From: Aphanocapsa sp. GSE-SYN-MK-11-07L
Lineage (GTDB): Bacteria; Cyanobacteriota; Cyanobacteriia; Thermosynechococcales; Thermosynechococcaceae
Length of the DNA: 38,174 bases
Direction: 5' to 3'
NCBI GenBank assembly: GCA_019359715.1
Contig: JAHHGS010000111.1
Location: 1-38,174 of the forward strand
Part shown: in pieces, positions 21,264-30,376 of the stretch
Position numbering within the stretch: the first letter of the stretch is position 1
How the letters are laid out: every line of letters begins with the position of its first letter
The notes under the pieces: model-generated
What the model saw: only the letters and a program-made list of their open reading frames with translations
Told to the model about the DNA's origin: nothing
The model's database searches: none
Position numbers and translations under genes: made by a program

Positions 21264-23825
21264 TTAAAACGTCCAACCAATCGAACCCGTAATGGTAAAC
21301 GGTGCACCTCGCTGAATAAAGCTTCCACCAAAGGCATAGCTGCCATAGTCGATGTCAAACAGATTACGAATATTAATCGCTGCGTTAAACCCATCACGAC
21401 GGTAGTAAAGGGCTGCATCGGTTCTTAGGTAACTCTGTAGTTCAGCCGAATTTGCTAAATCGACCTGTCTTTCGCCAACATAGAACAGTCCTAAACCAAA
21501 CCCAAAGCCTCTCAGATTGCCTTTTTGAATTTCGTAGGTTGTCCAGAGACTGGCTTGATTAAAGGGCACGTTATCTAATCGGTTGCCAACCGGAGTTACG
21601 TTATCTTTGGTAACTTCGGCATCGGTATAGGCATAGGAAAGAATGATTTTCCAACCAGGTAAAAGCTGTCCTGCAGCATCTAGCTCAATCCCTTGGCTCC
21701 TGACTTCTCCAGTTTGAATCGAAAACGTAGGATTATTGGGGTCGGGTGTAATCACATTTGTTTTGATAATGTGATAAGCGGCGAGAGTTGCTGAAAGCAT
21801 ACGGTCTAACAAATCTGCTTTCACGCCCAATTCATATTGAGTTCCCTTCGTGGGTTCAAATACTCCCCCATCTGGATTAACACTGAATCCGCTACTCGGC
21901 TTGAAAGAAGTGCTGTAGCTTGCATAGAAAGAGAGCATGTCGTTGGGCTGATACACTAAGCCAACGCGGGGGCTAAAGGCTCCGTCGTTGATTACTGGCT
22001 CATCAAAATCATTGTCTTGTCTTTCTAAATCATTGTTTGTCCAATCATAACGTCCGCCAATCAGTAGCTTCAAATTCCTGATTAAGGTAATTTGATTTTG
22101 GAGGTAAATCCCATAATTTTTATTAAATTGAGTATAGCTAAAACCTGGTAGATATTCAGGTCTGGGGATATCATAATTCGGGTTAAAAATATCTAAATCA
22201 GCAGGGACTGTGGCACTAAAAGCTCGATAATCAAATTCAAAGTAATTAATATCAAGGCCTGCTAGAAGCTGGTGAGAAATCGATCCAGTCTTAAACTTTC
22301 CAAGTAGGTCAATTTGCCCAGAGTAGCTGTTTGCCCACTCACTAGATTCCTCAGCAAATAGGTCTGTTAGAATGCGATCGTCAACAAGTGTGGTGAAATA
22401 ATTTCGGTTCAGAGTCCTTTGATTCAGAAGAACAGCAAGATTACTACGAACCTGCAAGTTTTCACTAAATCGGTGATTTAAGTTAAAGCCAATTCGATTG
22501 GTTGTAATATCCTGTAAGGCTAAACTGGGATAGGCGGGGTAAAAGTTTCGAGGAGGTAAGCTGCCATCGCTCAATAGCGGAACTTCAAAATTTGGATTAT
22601 CTGCAAAATATCTTACATACTCATAGGATAAATTCAGGTCTGTTCGATCTCCTAGCTTCAGAGTAATTGAGGGTGCAATCGCGGTGGTGCCAGAACCAAC
22701 AAAATCTTGATAGCTTCCGGCACTTCGATAGGTGGCAATAAATCTGTAGAGAACGTTGCGATCTGCGGTTAATGGCCCAGAAAAGTCAATGCTAGGCTGA
22801 TAGAAACTATAATTTCCTACTTGAAATTCAACATTGTAATAGGGGTTACTGAGAGGCTTTTTGGTAATAGTGTTAATCACTCCACCCGGTTCTTGAGCAC
22901 CGAACAGAACCGATGCAGGCCCCTTTAGCACTTCTATTTGCTCGACTGTCTTGATCGACGATACGGAATAGTAGTCATAATCTCGAAAGCCGTTCCGCAG
23001 ATTTCCTCCTGTAATTTCACCAATATTGAATCCTCTGATAATGAAGGTTCCACCGGGTGCGCCATAGCTGTTTGAACCATCAAGCACACCACTAACCGTT
23101 TCCACTGCCTCGGTGACAGTTCTGACATTGCGATCGCGGATCACCTGTTGCGGCACGATCTGAATCGAAGCAGGAATATCGCGGATTGGGGTATCGGTTT
23201 TGGTGGCAGTGGACGTATCGGGCACAAAATAACGTCCTTCTCCTTCACCTGTGACGACAAGTTCTTCTTCGGCTGCTTCATCCTCTGGGTTAAGGCTGTA
23301 GGCAAAGGCTCCGGTTTTAAGCGTCACTTCCTGTTTGGGTAGGGCATCTTTTCCGGTCACACTCACCCGAATGCTGCTGGCATCCTGTTGCACGACTTGC
23401 ACGTTGGCAATTTCTGCGGTTGGGTTTTCTGCCGTAAAAGCTTGGCCCTCTGGTAGCGCTAGCACGGCGTTGGGAATATCGGCAATTAGGCTGTTACCTT
23501 CGGTTCTAAACTTGGTCGCATCAACTGCCAGCGGTTTACCGTCTGGGGTATCGAAGATAATTTCTAGCCCGGCTGGGGTGGGATTCAGCTTAACGGCGGT
23601 TACTTGCTGAGTCGCTGCTTCAATCTGAGCCATCCACTCCTTAACTGAGGTGGCAGAACGGGGCAGGTCGCCAACATTAAGAACCGGGGCAGGCTTCGTC
23701 GCTGTTGCATCTCCTTCTGCCCGTCCCGGCTGCACCAACAGAACCGAGACTACCCCAGCGTTGACGAAGGTTGTGCAAAGTACAATTGTCCAGACTCGAA
23801 CTCTCGACGATTTCCAAAGGCTCAT
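21264..23825 (-). CDS. TonB-dependent siderophore receptor with AMIN domain (module 3)
   Basis: Outer-membrane ferric-siderophore receptor of 853 residues. Signal peptide about 1-36 (ends QPGRA), AMIN domain about 75-170, acidic EEELVVTG segment, plug with RDIPASIQIVPQQVIRDRNV, VEQIEVLKGPASVLFG and GGVINT, then barrel ending GSIGWTF. GGAG lies 7 bases before the ATG. It is a close paralogue of receptor 4; the AMIN and plug regions are almost the same, while the outer barrel loops differ, which suggests a different siderophore. IS1 lies directly after its stop. Confidence 0.95.
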   Translation of the reverse strand: MSLWKSSRVRVWTIVLCTTFVNAGVVSVLLVQPGRAEGDATATKPAPVLNVGDLPRSATSVKEWMAQIEAATQQVTAVKLNPTPAGLEIIFDTPDGKPLAVDATKFRTEGNSLIADIPNAVLALPEGQAFTAENPTAEIANVQVVQQDASSIRVSVTGKDALPKQEVTLKTGAFAYSLNPEDEAAEEELVVTGEGEGRYFVPDTSTATKTDTPIRDIPASIQIVPQQVIRDRNVRTVTEAVETVSGVLDGSNSYGAPGGTFIIRGFNIGEITGGNLRNGFRDYDYYSVSSIKTVEQIEVLKGPASVLFGAQEPGGVINTITKKPLSNPYYNVEFQVGNYSFYQPSIDFSGPLTADRNVLYRFIATYRSAGSYQDFVGSGTTAIAPSITLKLGDRTDLNLSYEYVRYFADNPNFEVPLLSDGSLPPRNFYPAYPSLALQDITTNRIGFNLNHRFSENLQVRSNLAVLLNQRTLNRNYFTTLVDDRILTDLFAEESSEWANSYSGQIDLLGKFKTGSISHQLLAGLDINYFEFDYRAFSATVPADLDIFNPNYDIPRPEYLPGFSYTQFNKNYGIYLQNQITLIRNLKLLIGGRYDWTNNDLERQDNDFDEPVINDGAFSPRVGLVYQPNDMLSFYASYSTSFKPSSGFSVNPDGGVFEPTKGTQYELGVKADLLDRMLSATLAAYHIIKTNVITPDPNNPTFSIQTGEVRSQGIELDAAGQLLPGWKIILSYAYTDAEVTKDNVTPVGNRLDNVPFNQASLWTTYEIQKGNLRGFGFGLGLFYVGERQVDLANSAELQSYLRTDAALYYRRDGFNAAINIRNLFDIDYGSYAFGGSFIQRGAPFTITGSIGWTF

Positions 23826-23850
23826 CTAATTTCTCCACTCACCACTATAA

Positions 23851-23873
23851 TTATTAAGAAATTCTCTTAATAA
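23851..23873. promoter_or_regulatory. Perfect 9-bp-arm palindrome upstream of receptor 3
   Basis: TTATTAAGA (23851-23859) and TCTTAATAA (23865-23873) around AATTC. The same 23 bases occur at 29266-29288 before receptor 4. Centre about 37 bp before the start codon. Related cores lie before AraC-1 and AraC-2. Fur is the likely binder, as iron repression of receptors is the rule in cyanobacteria, but this is inferred. Confidence 0.65.
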
Positions 23874-23911
23874 GCTGGAATGAGTTTAGAGAAAGGGCAG
23901 TCACGGCTGCA

Positions 23912-23942
23912 ACTCCAAAACCGCACCGTCACTCCGAAACCG
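23912..23942. promoter_or_regulatory. 19-bp-period direct repeat, candidate AraC-3 box
   Basis: ACTCCAAAACCG (23912-23923) and ACTCCGAAACCG (23931-23942), period 19. It lies between the AraC-3 stop and the palindrome, starting 50 bp from the palindrome centre. The matching repeat in module 4 is at the same distance. Confidence 0.55.
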
Positions 23943-23951
23943 AAATTTTGC

Positions 23952-24935
23952 CTACTTTTTGCCTTGGGCGCACTCGCTGGGGGTAATGCCAAACTTGCGC
24001 TTAAAGGCGGCTGCAAATTTAGCTGGGTTCGCGTAGCCCACCAAATTGGCAATTTCTGCGACGGTTCGGTTGGTTTCGCGCAACTGTTCAGCCGCCCAAC
24101 TCATTCGTTGTTCAGTTAAATAGTCAAAGGGGGTTGTCCCAAACAGGGCCCGAAAGCCTTTTTGCAGGGTGCGATCGCTTAGCCCCACCTGCTGGGCCAA
24201 CTCTAGGGTGGAGGGAGGATTTTCCAACTGCAACTCCAAGCGGTCGCGGGCGGCATAAATTTGGGCGATCGTCAGCGGTTTCATCCCGGTTGGGGAGTTG
24301 GGTTTACCCTGATCAGCAATGATTGGGGCTAGCATCAGGGCCATCAGTTCATGGCTTTTAGCTTGGAGAAAAAACCGCTTTGCCGCCCCACTGTAGGGAC
24401 AGCCAATGATTTCGTGGGCGACCCGTTGGATGGCGGCAGTCGTTTTCGGGTACATCAGCGTTTGCCGATCGTTCCCTTTGACTAAAAACTTCAGTTCGGC
24501 GGGCAATTCTCCATTCACATCGGAGAACAGGGTCGTAAATCGCGCTGGTGACATTTCTAGGTTGATATGGAGGTGGGGCTGCGCACTGGAGCAGATGTAG
24601 GAATTCTGGCGTTGTACCCCACTGCCAGAAATAATTGTGCGTGAATTGTCCAGCCCACCACATTGGCTATCAAGACTTATCCCAGATAGGGTTACTCCCA
24701 ACTGAACCGGATGGTTCCATTCCGGCTGCTGAATTTGCAGGTCTTCTCGAAAAGTATAGCTACCGATTTTGAGTTCAAAATCGGGATACAGGTTAACGTC
24801 AAAGTCATAACCACTGCCCATCAGCGAAGGCATCGGATTGAGTTCACTGCCAACCTCTGGGTCAATCCGTGACATTTGCCGGGCAGCTTCATCCCATAGT
24901 TCTGCATCTTCTTGCACGGTCAAGGTTATGGTCAT
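23952..24935 (-). CDS. AraC family transcriptional regulator, PchR-like (module 3)
   Basis: A 327-residue regulator, close paralogue of AraC-4 over its whole length. The N-terminal half is a sensor (LYPDFELKIGSYTFREDLQI; SPARFTTLFSDVNGELPAEL). The C-terminal half has two helix-turn-helix units (TLELAQQVGLSDRTLQKGFR; VAEIANLVGYANPAKFAAAF; KRKFGITPSEC). It precedes receptor 3 by 126 bp on the same strand. Siderophore-dependent activation is inferred. Confidence 0.93.
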   Translation of the reverse strand: MTITLTVQEDAELWDEAARQMSRIDPEVGSELNPMPSLMGSGYDFDVNLYPDFELKIGSYTFREDLQIQQPEWNHPVQLGVTLSGISLDSQCGGLDNSRTIISGSGVQRQNSYICSSAQPHLHINLEMSPARFTTLFSDVNGELPAELKFLVKGNDRQTLMYPKTTAAIQRVAHEIIGCPYSGAAKRFFLQAKSHELMALMLAPIIADQGKPNSPTGMKPLTIAQIYAARDRLELQLENPPSTLELAQQVGLSDRTLQKGFRALFGTTPFDYLTEQRMSWAAEQLRETNRTVAEIANLVGYANPAKFAAAFKRKFGITPSECAQGKK

Positions 24936-25224
24936 GTCTTCAGCTTTTCCTGATCATCCTTGTAAACTTGTGCTGTCCTGGCAAAGGGAACCACTGTAGT
25001 ATAAAGTCTAATGAGAATTTATTTTGTTAAATCCGTCTAGTACGTTCTGTTTCCAGAAATTTCTTCAAGTGAGAAATTCCTGAAATAGTGACAGTCTTTG
25101 GCGAAGTAACCCAAACAGTTAGCGATCGCAACAGTTCACGCAGGATTTGAGGGCGATCAGGGGTTCACTTCAGACCCTCTACTTGATCTATAATCGAAGC
25201 GCCCTCACACTGCAAGATACGGTC
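24936..25224. other. Divergent intergenic region between AraC-3 and a Uma2 gene
   Basis: No gene seen. On the minus strand TATACT is a possible -10 for AraC-3, near a half-site ATGAGAATTTATTTT resembling the iron-module palindromes. A second loose inverted repeat (AGAAATTTCT at 25055-25064 with AGAAATTC at 25072-25079) follows. Neither is strong. Confidence 0.3.
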
Positions 25225-25806
25225 ATGAGCCAAACCATCAACGGTGTTCGCTGGACTATCCAAGATGTAGAAGCTTTACCTGATAACGAGTGGGTTCGCT
25301 ATGAAATTATTGATGGAGAATTGTTTGTGACGCGATCGCCTCATCATAAACATCAGCAGGTGACAGGGCGAATCTTTGCAGTTCTGGATCATTGGTCTTT
25401 GGAGAGCGGTTTGGGAGAAGCCTCGATTATGCCCGGTCTGATTTTTTCAGATTCAGATAATGTGGCTCCTGATGTGGTGTGGATCAGTTACGAACGGTTA
25501 GCACAAGTCCAGGATGAAGTAGGACATTTTCGAGGTGCGCCAGAGCTAGTGGTAGAAGTGTTATCGCCGGGGAAAGCGAATGAAGACCGAGATCGGTTAG
25601 CCAAGCTGAAACTGTATTCAACACAAGGAGTGAAAGAGTACTGGATTGTTGATCGCATTGCCCAACGAGTTGAAATTTATCGTCGCGATCAGGCTCAGCT
25701 AAGATTGGTGGCAACACTGCTGATGGGTGACGTGATTAGGTCTCCCTTGCTGCCTAACTTTGCCTGTGAAGTTGCCCGCCTGTTTGTTTCACGGGCATCG
25801 CGATGA
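25225..25806 (+). CDS. Uma2 family endonuclease-like protein (short form)
   Basis: A 193-residue Uma2 protein, paralogue of 19694-20257. Landmarks: RYEIIDGELFVTRSPHHKHQ, NVAPDVVWIS, APELVVEVLSPGK and DRLAKLKLYSTQGVKEYWIV. The ATG at 25225 matches the paralogue's start; an in-frame ATG at 25147 would add 26 residues that do not look conserved. It converges on the lipoprotein gene of module 4. Confidence 0.9.
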   Translation: MSQTINGVRWTIQDVEALPDNEWVRYEIIDGELFVTRSPHHKHQQVTGRIFAVLDHWSLESGLGEASIMPGLIFSDSDNVAPDVVWISYERLAQVQDEVGHFRGAPELVVEVLSPGKANEDRDRLAKLKLYSTQGVKEYWIVDRIAQRVEIYRRDQAQLRLVATLLMGDVIRSPLLPNFACEVARLFVSRASR

Positions 25807-25943
25807 CCCGCGATCGCAGCAGTTCGCGTAGTATTCAAGTATTCAAGGGCGATCTGTGTTGCCCCTGATAATTGACTCGGTTTCTCCATCCCAGGTTAGA
25901 GATGGTTCATCCCGAAAACAAAGCTGCTTGTCCTTGATAACAT

Positions 25944-26603
25944 TTAATCCTTACCGCAAGCCGTTTTGCCATCCCCGCAATAGGTTGACCACCAAGGATT
26001 GAATTTAGCTGAATCTTCGGCAGCAGTACTCATACTTACTAATGTCTGAAAGCTTGACTTTTCATCGCCATAGCGAAAATGCATGTGGATGGGGTCGCCG
26101 TGGGGAGCCGTGAAGCTCAGATACTGGAACTGCTTGCAGGCTGGGTCTTGGTTTCCCTCTTCGTCTTGTTCGAGTTCAAAGATATCCCACACTGATGTTT
26201 TGTACTCTGGATAATATTTGGCATCCGGGACGGCTCCCAGGTAGGCATAATGACAATCACGGGCGATCGCGGTTTTGCCTGCTGTATCTTGATAAAAGGT
26301 GACTTCCTCCATCTTTTGGATATCGATCCGTTTGGGATTACGGGTATCTTTAGTCGAACTCTCACTCTCTGCATTCAGATGAAAGGTGCCGTTGTAGCCC
26401 AAATAAGGAACTTTATAGGCGTTGGCAGACAGAACCTGGGAGGCGATCGCCGGGGATGCTGCTGGAGTTGGCGAATTAGCCGACGGGTTGGATGAGCTGG
26501 ACTGACAGCCTACAGTAATTGCTCCACTCACCAATAGCATCCCATATCGTATTAATCGTCTCGTCATCATTTTTGCCATCCATTTTGCGTTAACAACATG
26601 CAT
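25944..26603 (-). CDS. Uncharacterised lipoprotein coupled to receptor 4
   Basis: I do not recognise the family. The first 33 residues form a signal with a likely lipobox ending ITVGC33, followed by a Ser/Pro/Asn linker. The mature part has Cys in RDCHYAY, DPACKQF and YCGDGKTACGKD, and a His pair in GDPIHMHFRYGD, which could bind a metal. It begins 21 bases after the receptor 4 stop, with AAGG 8 bases before its ATG, so the two genes are one operon. A role beside the receptor at the membrane, for example holding the siderophore or iron, is only a guess from context. A 93-bp relic of a second copy lies at 19224. Confidence 0.75.
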   Translation of the reverse strand: MHVVNAKWMAKMMTRRLIRYGMLLVSGAITVGCQSSSSNPSANSPTPAASPAIASQVLSANAYKVPYLGYNGTFHLNAESESSTKDTRNPKRIDIQKMEEVTFYQDTAGKTAIARDCHYAYLGAVPDAKYYPEYKTSVWDIFELEQDEEGNQDPACKQFQYLSFTAPHGDPIHMHFRYGDEKSSFQTLVSMSTAAEDSAKFNPWWSTYCGDGKTACGKD

Positions 26604-26624
26604 TTATAAATCCTTTCCCCTGGA

Positions 26625-29243
26625 CTAAAACTCCCAACTGATCGAGCCAACGATCGTAAATGGCTCGGTTCTTTGCACAAACGTTTTGCTGAGAGCAAAT
26701 GCAGCGGTGTCTATATCAAATATATTGCGGAAGTTGAGTGCTAACCGTAAGCGATCGCGACGATAGAAAAGCGCTGCATCGGTTCGCAGGTAATCTTTGA
26801 GTTGAAACGAGTTATCCAAATCACCCTGTCGCTCACCCAGATAAAACAGTCCTAAGCCAACCCCAAACCCTTTGATCCAAGACTTTTGGAACTCATAGGT
26901 TGTCCAAAGGCTAAACTGATTCTCTGGTACATTCGGTAATCGATTGCCGACCTCAAACGTATTATCCTCCGTCAGTCTGGCATTTGTATAGGAGTAGGAA
27001 CCGATCACTCTCCAACCGGGTAAAATTTCACCAGCAATATCGAACTCAACCCCTCGACTGCGTTGCTCTCCAGTTTGAATTGAACGGGTAGGGTCAGCCG
27101 GATCGGGGGTGAGTACATTAGTCTTCGTAAGCTGATAGGCAGCTAAGGTGGCTGAAAGCTTGCCGTCGAGCAAGTCAGCCTTTACACCCACTTCGTATTG
27201 AATGCCTCTCGACGGTTCAAATGTAAGATCGGCATCTGGACTCAGGTTATCAAATCCAGAGAGGGGGAAGAAAGACCGAGTGTAGCTGGCATAGAGAGAA
27301 ACTTCTTTACTGGGCTGATAGACCAAACCAACACGAGGACTGAAAGCCCCATCATTCCGTGTGGGAAAGCGAATCACATCTCCCCCTGTAACGGTATCCG
27401 CTGCAAACTCAGTGGTCGTCCAATCATAGCGACCGCCGATTAGGAATTTTAAGTTATCATTGAATGTAATTTGATCCTGGATATAGATCCCGTAGGATTG
27501 CCTGACAAAATCAAAGATAGAAAATGTGCCCCGTGTGGAATAGGTGGGTGTTGGAATATCATAGTTGGGGTTGCGGATATCTAAAGGCGGGAGAGGCGTA
27601 TCAGCATTGAGTCCATTATCGCTGGCATTGGTATTGCGGTTGATATCCAAACCGACTAAGAACTGATGGTCGAGCGCTCCAGTCTTGAATTTACCCAGTA
27701 AATCTATTTGCCCAAAATAATTGTTTCTGACAAAGACGGCTCTGCTAGTATCGAATCCTTCTAAAAATTGATCATCAACGACGGTAAAACCTGTGGCTAC
27801 ATTCTCTGCGAAGCGACTCAGGACAATCGCCAAATTATTCCGCAACTGCCAGTTATTACTAAACTTATGGCTGAAGATGTAACCAAATTTTTGAGTTGAA
27901 AAATCAATCTGGCTTAAGCTAGGGTAGTAAGTCGCAAAGTCGCGGGGTGTCAAGCTTCCATCGCTGAGAAACACAGCATTGGTTAGCCCAGAAGCAGGAT
28001 AGCCGGAAATGCGACTAAACTCATAGTACAAGTCCAGATTAGTCCGTTCTCCCAACTTGAGCGAAATGGAAGGGGCAATCGTTGTTAGGCCTCGCTCGGC
28101 AAAGCCTTGAAAGTCGCTTGAGCCTTGATAGCTGGCAATAAAACGATAAAGCACGGTTTTATCCGCATTTAAGGGGCCTGATACATCCAGACTGGGCTGA
28201 TATAGTCCAAAATTTCCCACTTCAAATGCGAGTTGATAGAAGGGTTCACTCAGGGGTTGCTTGGTGACGACATTGACAATTCCACCGGGTTCTCCTGCTC
28301 CAAATAGCACGGAGGCAGGCCCTTTCAGCACTTCAACTTGTTCAATTGTTGCTGGCGGAGTCACGGTGTAGAAGTCACCATCGGGAAACCCATTGCGGAA
28401 GTTGACAACGCCTGTCCCCGCTTGATCAAACCCCCGAATGATCTTGAGTGTAAGCGGTGTACCACCATAAGGTCTATTGCCGGGAACAACACCGCTGACC
28501 GTTTCCAGTGCTTCTGTTACGGTTCTGACGTTGCGATCTTTTAAGACCTGTTGCGGCACAATCTGAATTGAAGCCGGAATATCGCGGATCGGGGTGTCGG
28601 TTTTGGTGGCGGTAGAAGTGTCGGGGATGAAGTAGCGTCCTTCGTTTTCCCCTGTGACGACAAGCTCCTCTTCGGCTGCTTCGTCCTCTGGGTTGAGGGT
28701 ATAGGTAAAGGCTCCGGTTTTGAGGGTCACTTCCTGCTTTGGCAGGGCATCTTTCCCGGTTACACTGACCCAAATGCTGCTGGCATCCTGTTGCACTACC
28801 CGTACTGTGGCAATTTCTTCAGTCGGACTCTCTGCTGTAAAAGCTTGCCCCTCTGGTAGTGCCAGTACAGCATTGGGAATGTCAGCAATCAGGCTAATCC
28901 CTTCGGCTCTAAACTTAGTTGCATCAATAGCTAAGGGCTTCCCCTCTGGCGTATCTAAAACAATTTCCAGTCCTGCTTCAGTTCGATTTAGCGTTACGCC
29001 TGTCACTTGCACGGTTGCGGCTTCGACCTGTGCTATCCACTCTTGCACCGTCGTTGCAGACTTCGGCAAATCATCAATCTGAGGGATTTCGGTCTGATCA
29101 TCCACTACCTGGGCATCCACCGTGGTCTGTTCAGGGAGAGTGAGGGAGGATTGCACCTCTGCCCATCCCGGTTGCACTGATAAAACTGAAACCACTCCTG
29201 CGATCGCCCATACTCCAAGTCTCAACGACTTCAAACTCTTCAT
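26625..29243 (-). CDS. TonB-dependent siderophore receptor with AMIN domain (module 4)
   Basis: Outer-membrane ferric-siderophore receptor of 872 residues (875 if a GTG at 29252 is used). Signal peptide ends near QPGWAEV; AMIN domain about 85-185; acidic EEELVVTG; plug with RDIPASIQIVPQQVLKDRNV, VEQVEVLKGPASVLFGAGEP and GGIVNVV; barrel ending GSISWEF. It is the paralogue of receptor 3, with different outer loops. Upstream are AraC-4 and the same palindrome and direct repeat; downstream is the lipoprotein gene in the same operon. Confidence 0.95.
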   Translation of the reverse strand: MKSLKSLRLGVWAIAGVVSVLSVQPGWAEVQSSLTLPEQTTVDAQVVDDQTEIPQIDDLPKSATTVQEWIAQVEAATVQVTGVTLNRTEAGLEIVLDTPEGKPLAIDATKFRAEGISLIADIPNAVLALPEGQAFTAESPTEEIATVRVVQQDASSIWVSVTGKDALPKQEVTLKTGAFTYTLNPEDEAAEEELVVTGENEGRYFIPDTSTATKTDTPIRDIPASIQIVPQQVLKDRNVRTVTEALETVSGVVPGNRPYGGTPLTLKIIRGFDQAGTGVVNFRNGFPDGDFYTVTPPATIEQVEVLKGPASVLFGAGEPGGIVNVVTKQPLSEPFYQLAFEVGNFGLYQPSLDVSGPLNADKTVLYRFIASYQGSSDFQGFAERGLTTIAPSISLKLGERTNLDLYYEFSRISGYPASGLTNAVFLSDGSLTPRDFATYYPSLSQIDFSTQKFGYIFSHKFSNNWQLRNNLAIVLSRFAENVATGFTVVDDQFLEGFDTSRAVFVRNNYFGQIDLLGKFKTGALDHQFLVGLDINRNTNASDNGLNADTPLPPLDIRNPNYDIPTPTYSTRGTFSIFDFVRQSYGIYIQDQITFNDNLKFLIGGRYDWTTTEFAADTVTGGDVIRFPTRNDGAFSPRVGLVYQPSKEVSLYASYTRSFFPLSGFDNLSPDADLTFEPSRGIQYEVGVKADLLDGKLSATLAAYQLTKTNVLTPDPADPTRSIQTGEQRSRGVEFDIAGEILPGWRVIGSYSYTNARLTEDNTFEVGNRLPNVPENQFSLWTTYEFQKSWIKGFGVGLGLFYLGERQGDLDNSFQLKDYLRTDAALFYRRDRLRLALNFRNIFDIDTAAFALSKTFVQRTEPFTIVGSISWEF

Positions 29244-29265
29244 TGATTTCACTCACTCACTGAAT

Positions 29266-29288
29266 TTATTAAGAAATTCTCTTAATAA
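29266..29288. promoter_or_regulatory. Perfect 9-bp-arm palindrome upstream of receptor 4
   Basis: TTATTAAGA (29266-29274) and TCTTAATAA (29280-29288) around AATTC, identical to the site before receptor 3. The flanking GCTGGAATGAG-TTAGAGAAA is conserved too, so the whole control region was duplicated with the module. Confidence 0.65.
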
Positions 29289-29326
29289 GCTGGAATGAGC
29301 TTAGAGAAATGGGAGTCGCCGCTGCA

Positions 29327-29357
29327 ACTCCAAAACGGCACCATCACTCCAAAACTG
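29327..29357. promoter_or_regulatory. 19-bp-period direct repeat at the AraC-4 stop, candidate AraC box
   Basis: ACTCCAAAACGG (29327-29338) and ACTCCAAAACTG (29346-29357), period 19, starting 50 bp from the palindrome centre as in module 3. The second repeat overlaps the last codons of AraC-4. On the minus strand it reads GTTTTGGAGTGATGG then CGTTTTGGAGTT. Confidence 0.55.
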
Positions 29358-30351
29358 GAACTTTACTCAGTTTTTTTCTATTCATGCAGTCGCTCGGCGA
29401 AATGCCAACCGTGCGCTTAAACGCCGCCGCAAACTTCGCGGGGTTGCCATAGCCGGCCCGATTCGCAATTTCTGCCACCGTTTGGTTGGTGTCTCGCAAC
29501 TGTTGGGCTGCCCAACTCATCCGCTGGTCGGTCAAATATTCAAACACGGTTGTCCCGAACAGCAATCGAAATCCTCTGCGGAGGGTGCGATCGCTTAACC
29601 CGACCTGCTCTGCCAACTCCAGGGTGGACGGGGGATTTTCCAATTGCAATCGCAAACTGTCGCGGGCGGCATAAACTTGAGAGATCGTCAGGGGTTTCAT
29701 GCCGGTTGGGAGGGGTGGCTTGCCTCGATCAGCGACAATGGGTGCCAGGATCAGCGCCATCAGCTCGTGACTTTTGGCCTGGAGAAACAACCGTTTTGAT
29801 GCTTTCTCATAAGGACAGCTAATGATTTCGTGAGCAACCCGTTGAATCGCGGGAGATGTTTTGGGACAAAGCATTGTGCGCCAATCGTTCCCTTGTACCA
29901 GGAAATTCAATTCAGCAGGCAGTTCTCCGTGTTGATTAGCGAAAAGAGTCGTAAATCGCTCTGGCGACATCTCCAGGTTGACGCTGAGGTGGGGCTGGGC
30001 ACTAGAGCAGATGGAAGAATTCCCGCGCTGCACACCGCTGCCAGCAACAAAAGTGCGTGTATTATTTACCACACCGAATTGGCTATCTAGAAACATTCCA
30101 GAGACGAACACCCCAACCTCAACTGGATTATGCAGTTCCAGGTGCTTAATTTGCAGATCCTCTCGATAGGCATGGCTGGATATTTTGAGCCAGCAATCGG
30201 GATAAAGATCCACATGAAAGTCATAGCCCTTGCCCAGTATCTGAGGCATGGCAATTAGCTCACTACCAACCACCGGGTCAATCTGCGCTGTCTGCTGGGC
30301 AGATTCATCCCAAAGATCTTGATCTTCCCGCGAAGTTAAGGTTATGGTCAT
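29344..30351 (-). CDS. AraC family transcriptional regulator, PchR-like (module 4)
   Basis: A 335-residue regulator closely related to AraC-3 (both start MTITLT). Sensor half with SPERFTTLFANQHGELPAEL; double helix-turn-helix with TLELAEQVGLSDRTLRRGFR, VAEIANRAGYGNPAKFAAAF and KRTVGISPSDC. An upstream in-frame start at 30396 would overlap the methyltransferase gene; the ATG at 30351 matches AraC-3. It lies 25 bp after the methyltransferase stop and 100 bp before receptor 4, so methyltransferase, regulator, receptor and lipoprotein may be one transcription unit. Confidence 0.92.
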   Translation of the reverse strand: MTITLTSREDQDLWDESAQQTAQIDPVVGSELIAMPQILGKGYDFHVDLYPDCWLKISSHAYREDLQIKHLELHNPVEVGVFVSGMFLDSQFGVVNNTRTFVAGSGVQRGNSSICSSAQPHLSVNLEMSPERFTTLFANQHGELPAELNFLVQGNDWRTMLCPKTSPAIQRVAHEIISCPYEKASKRLFLQAKSHELMALILAPIVADRGKPPLPTGMKPLTISQVYAARDSLRLQLENPPSTLELAEQVGLSDRTLRRGFRLLFGTTVFEYLTDQRMSWAAQQLRDTNQTVAEIANRAGYGNPAKFAAAFKRTVGISPSDCMNRKKLSKVPVLE

Positions 30352-30376
30352 AACAACAATCGGTTTGACTCCATCG

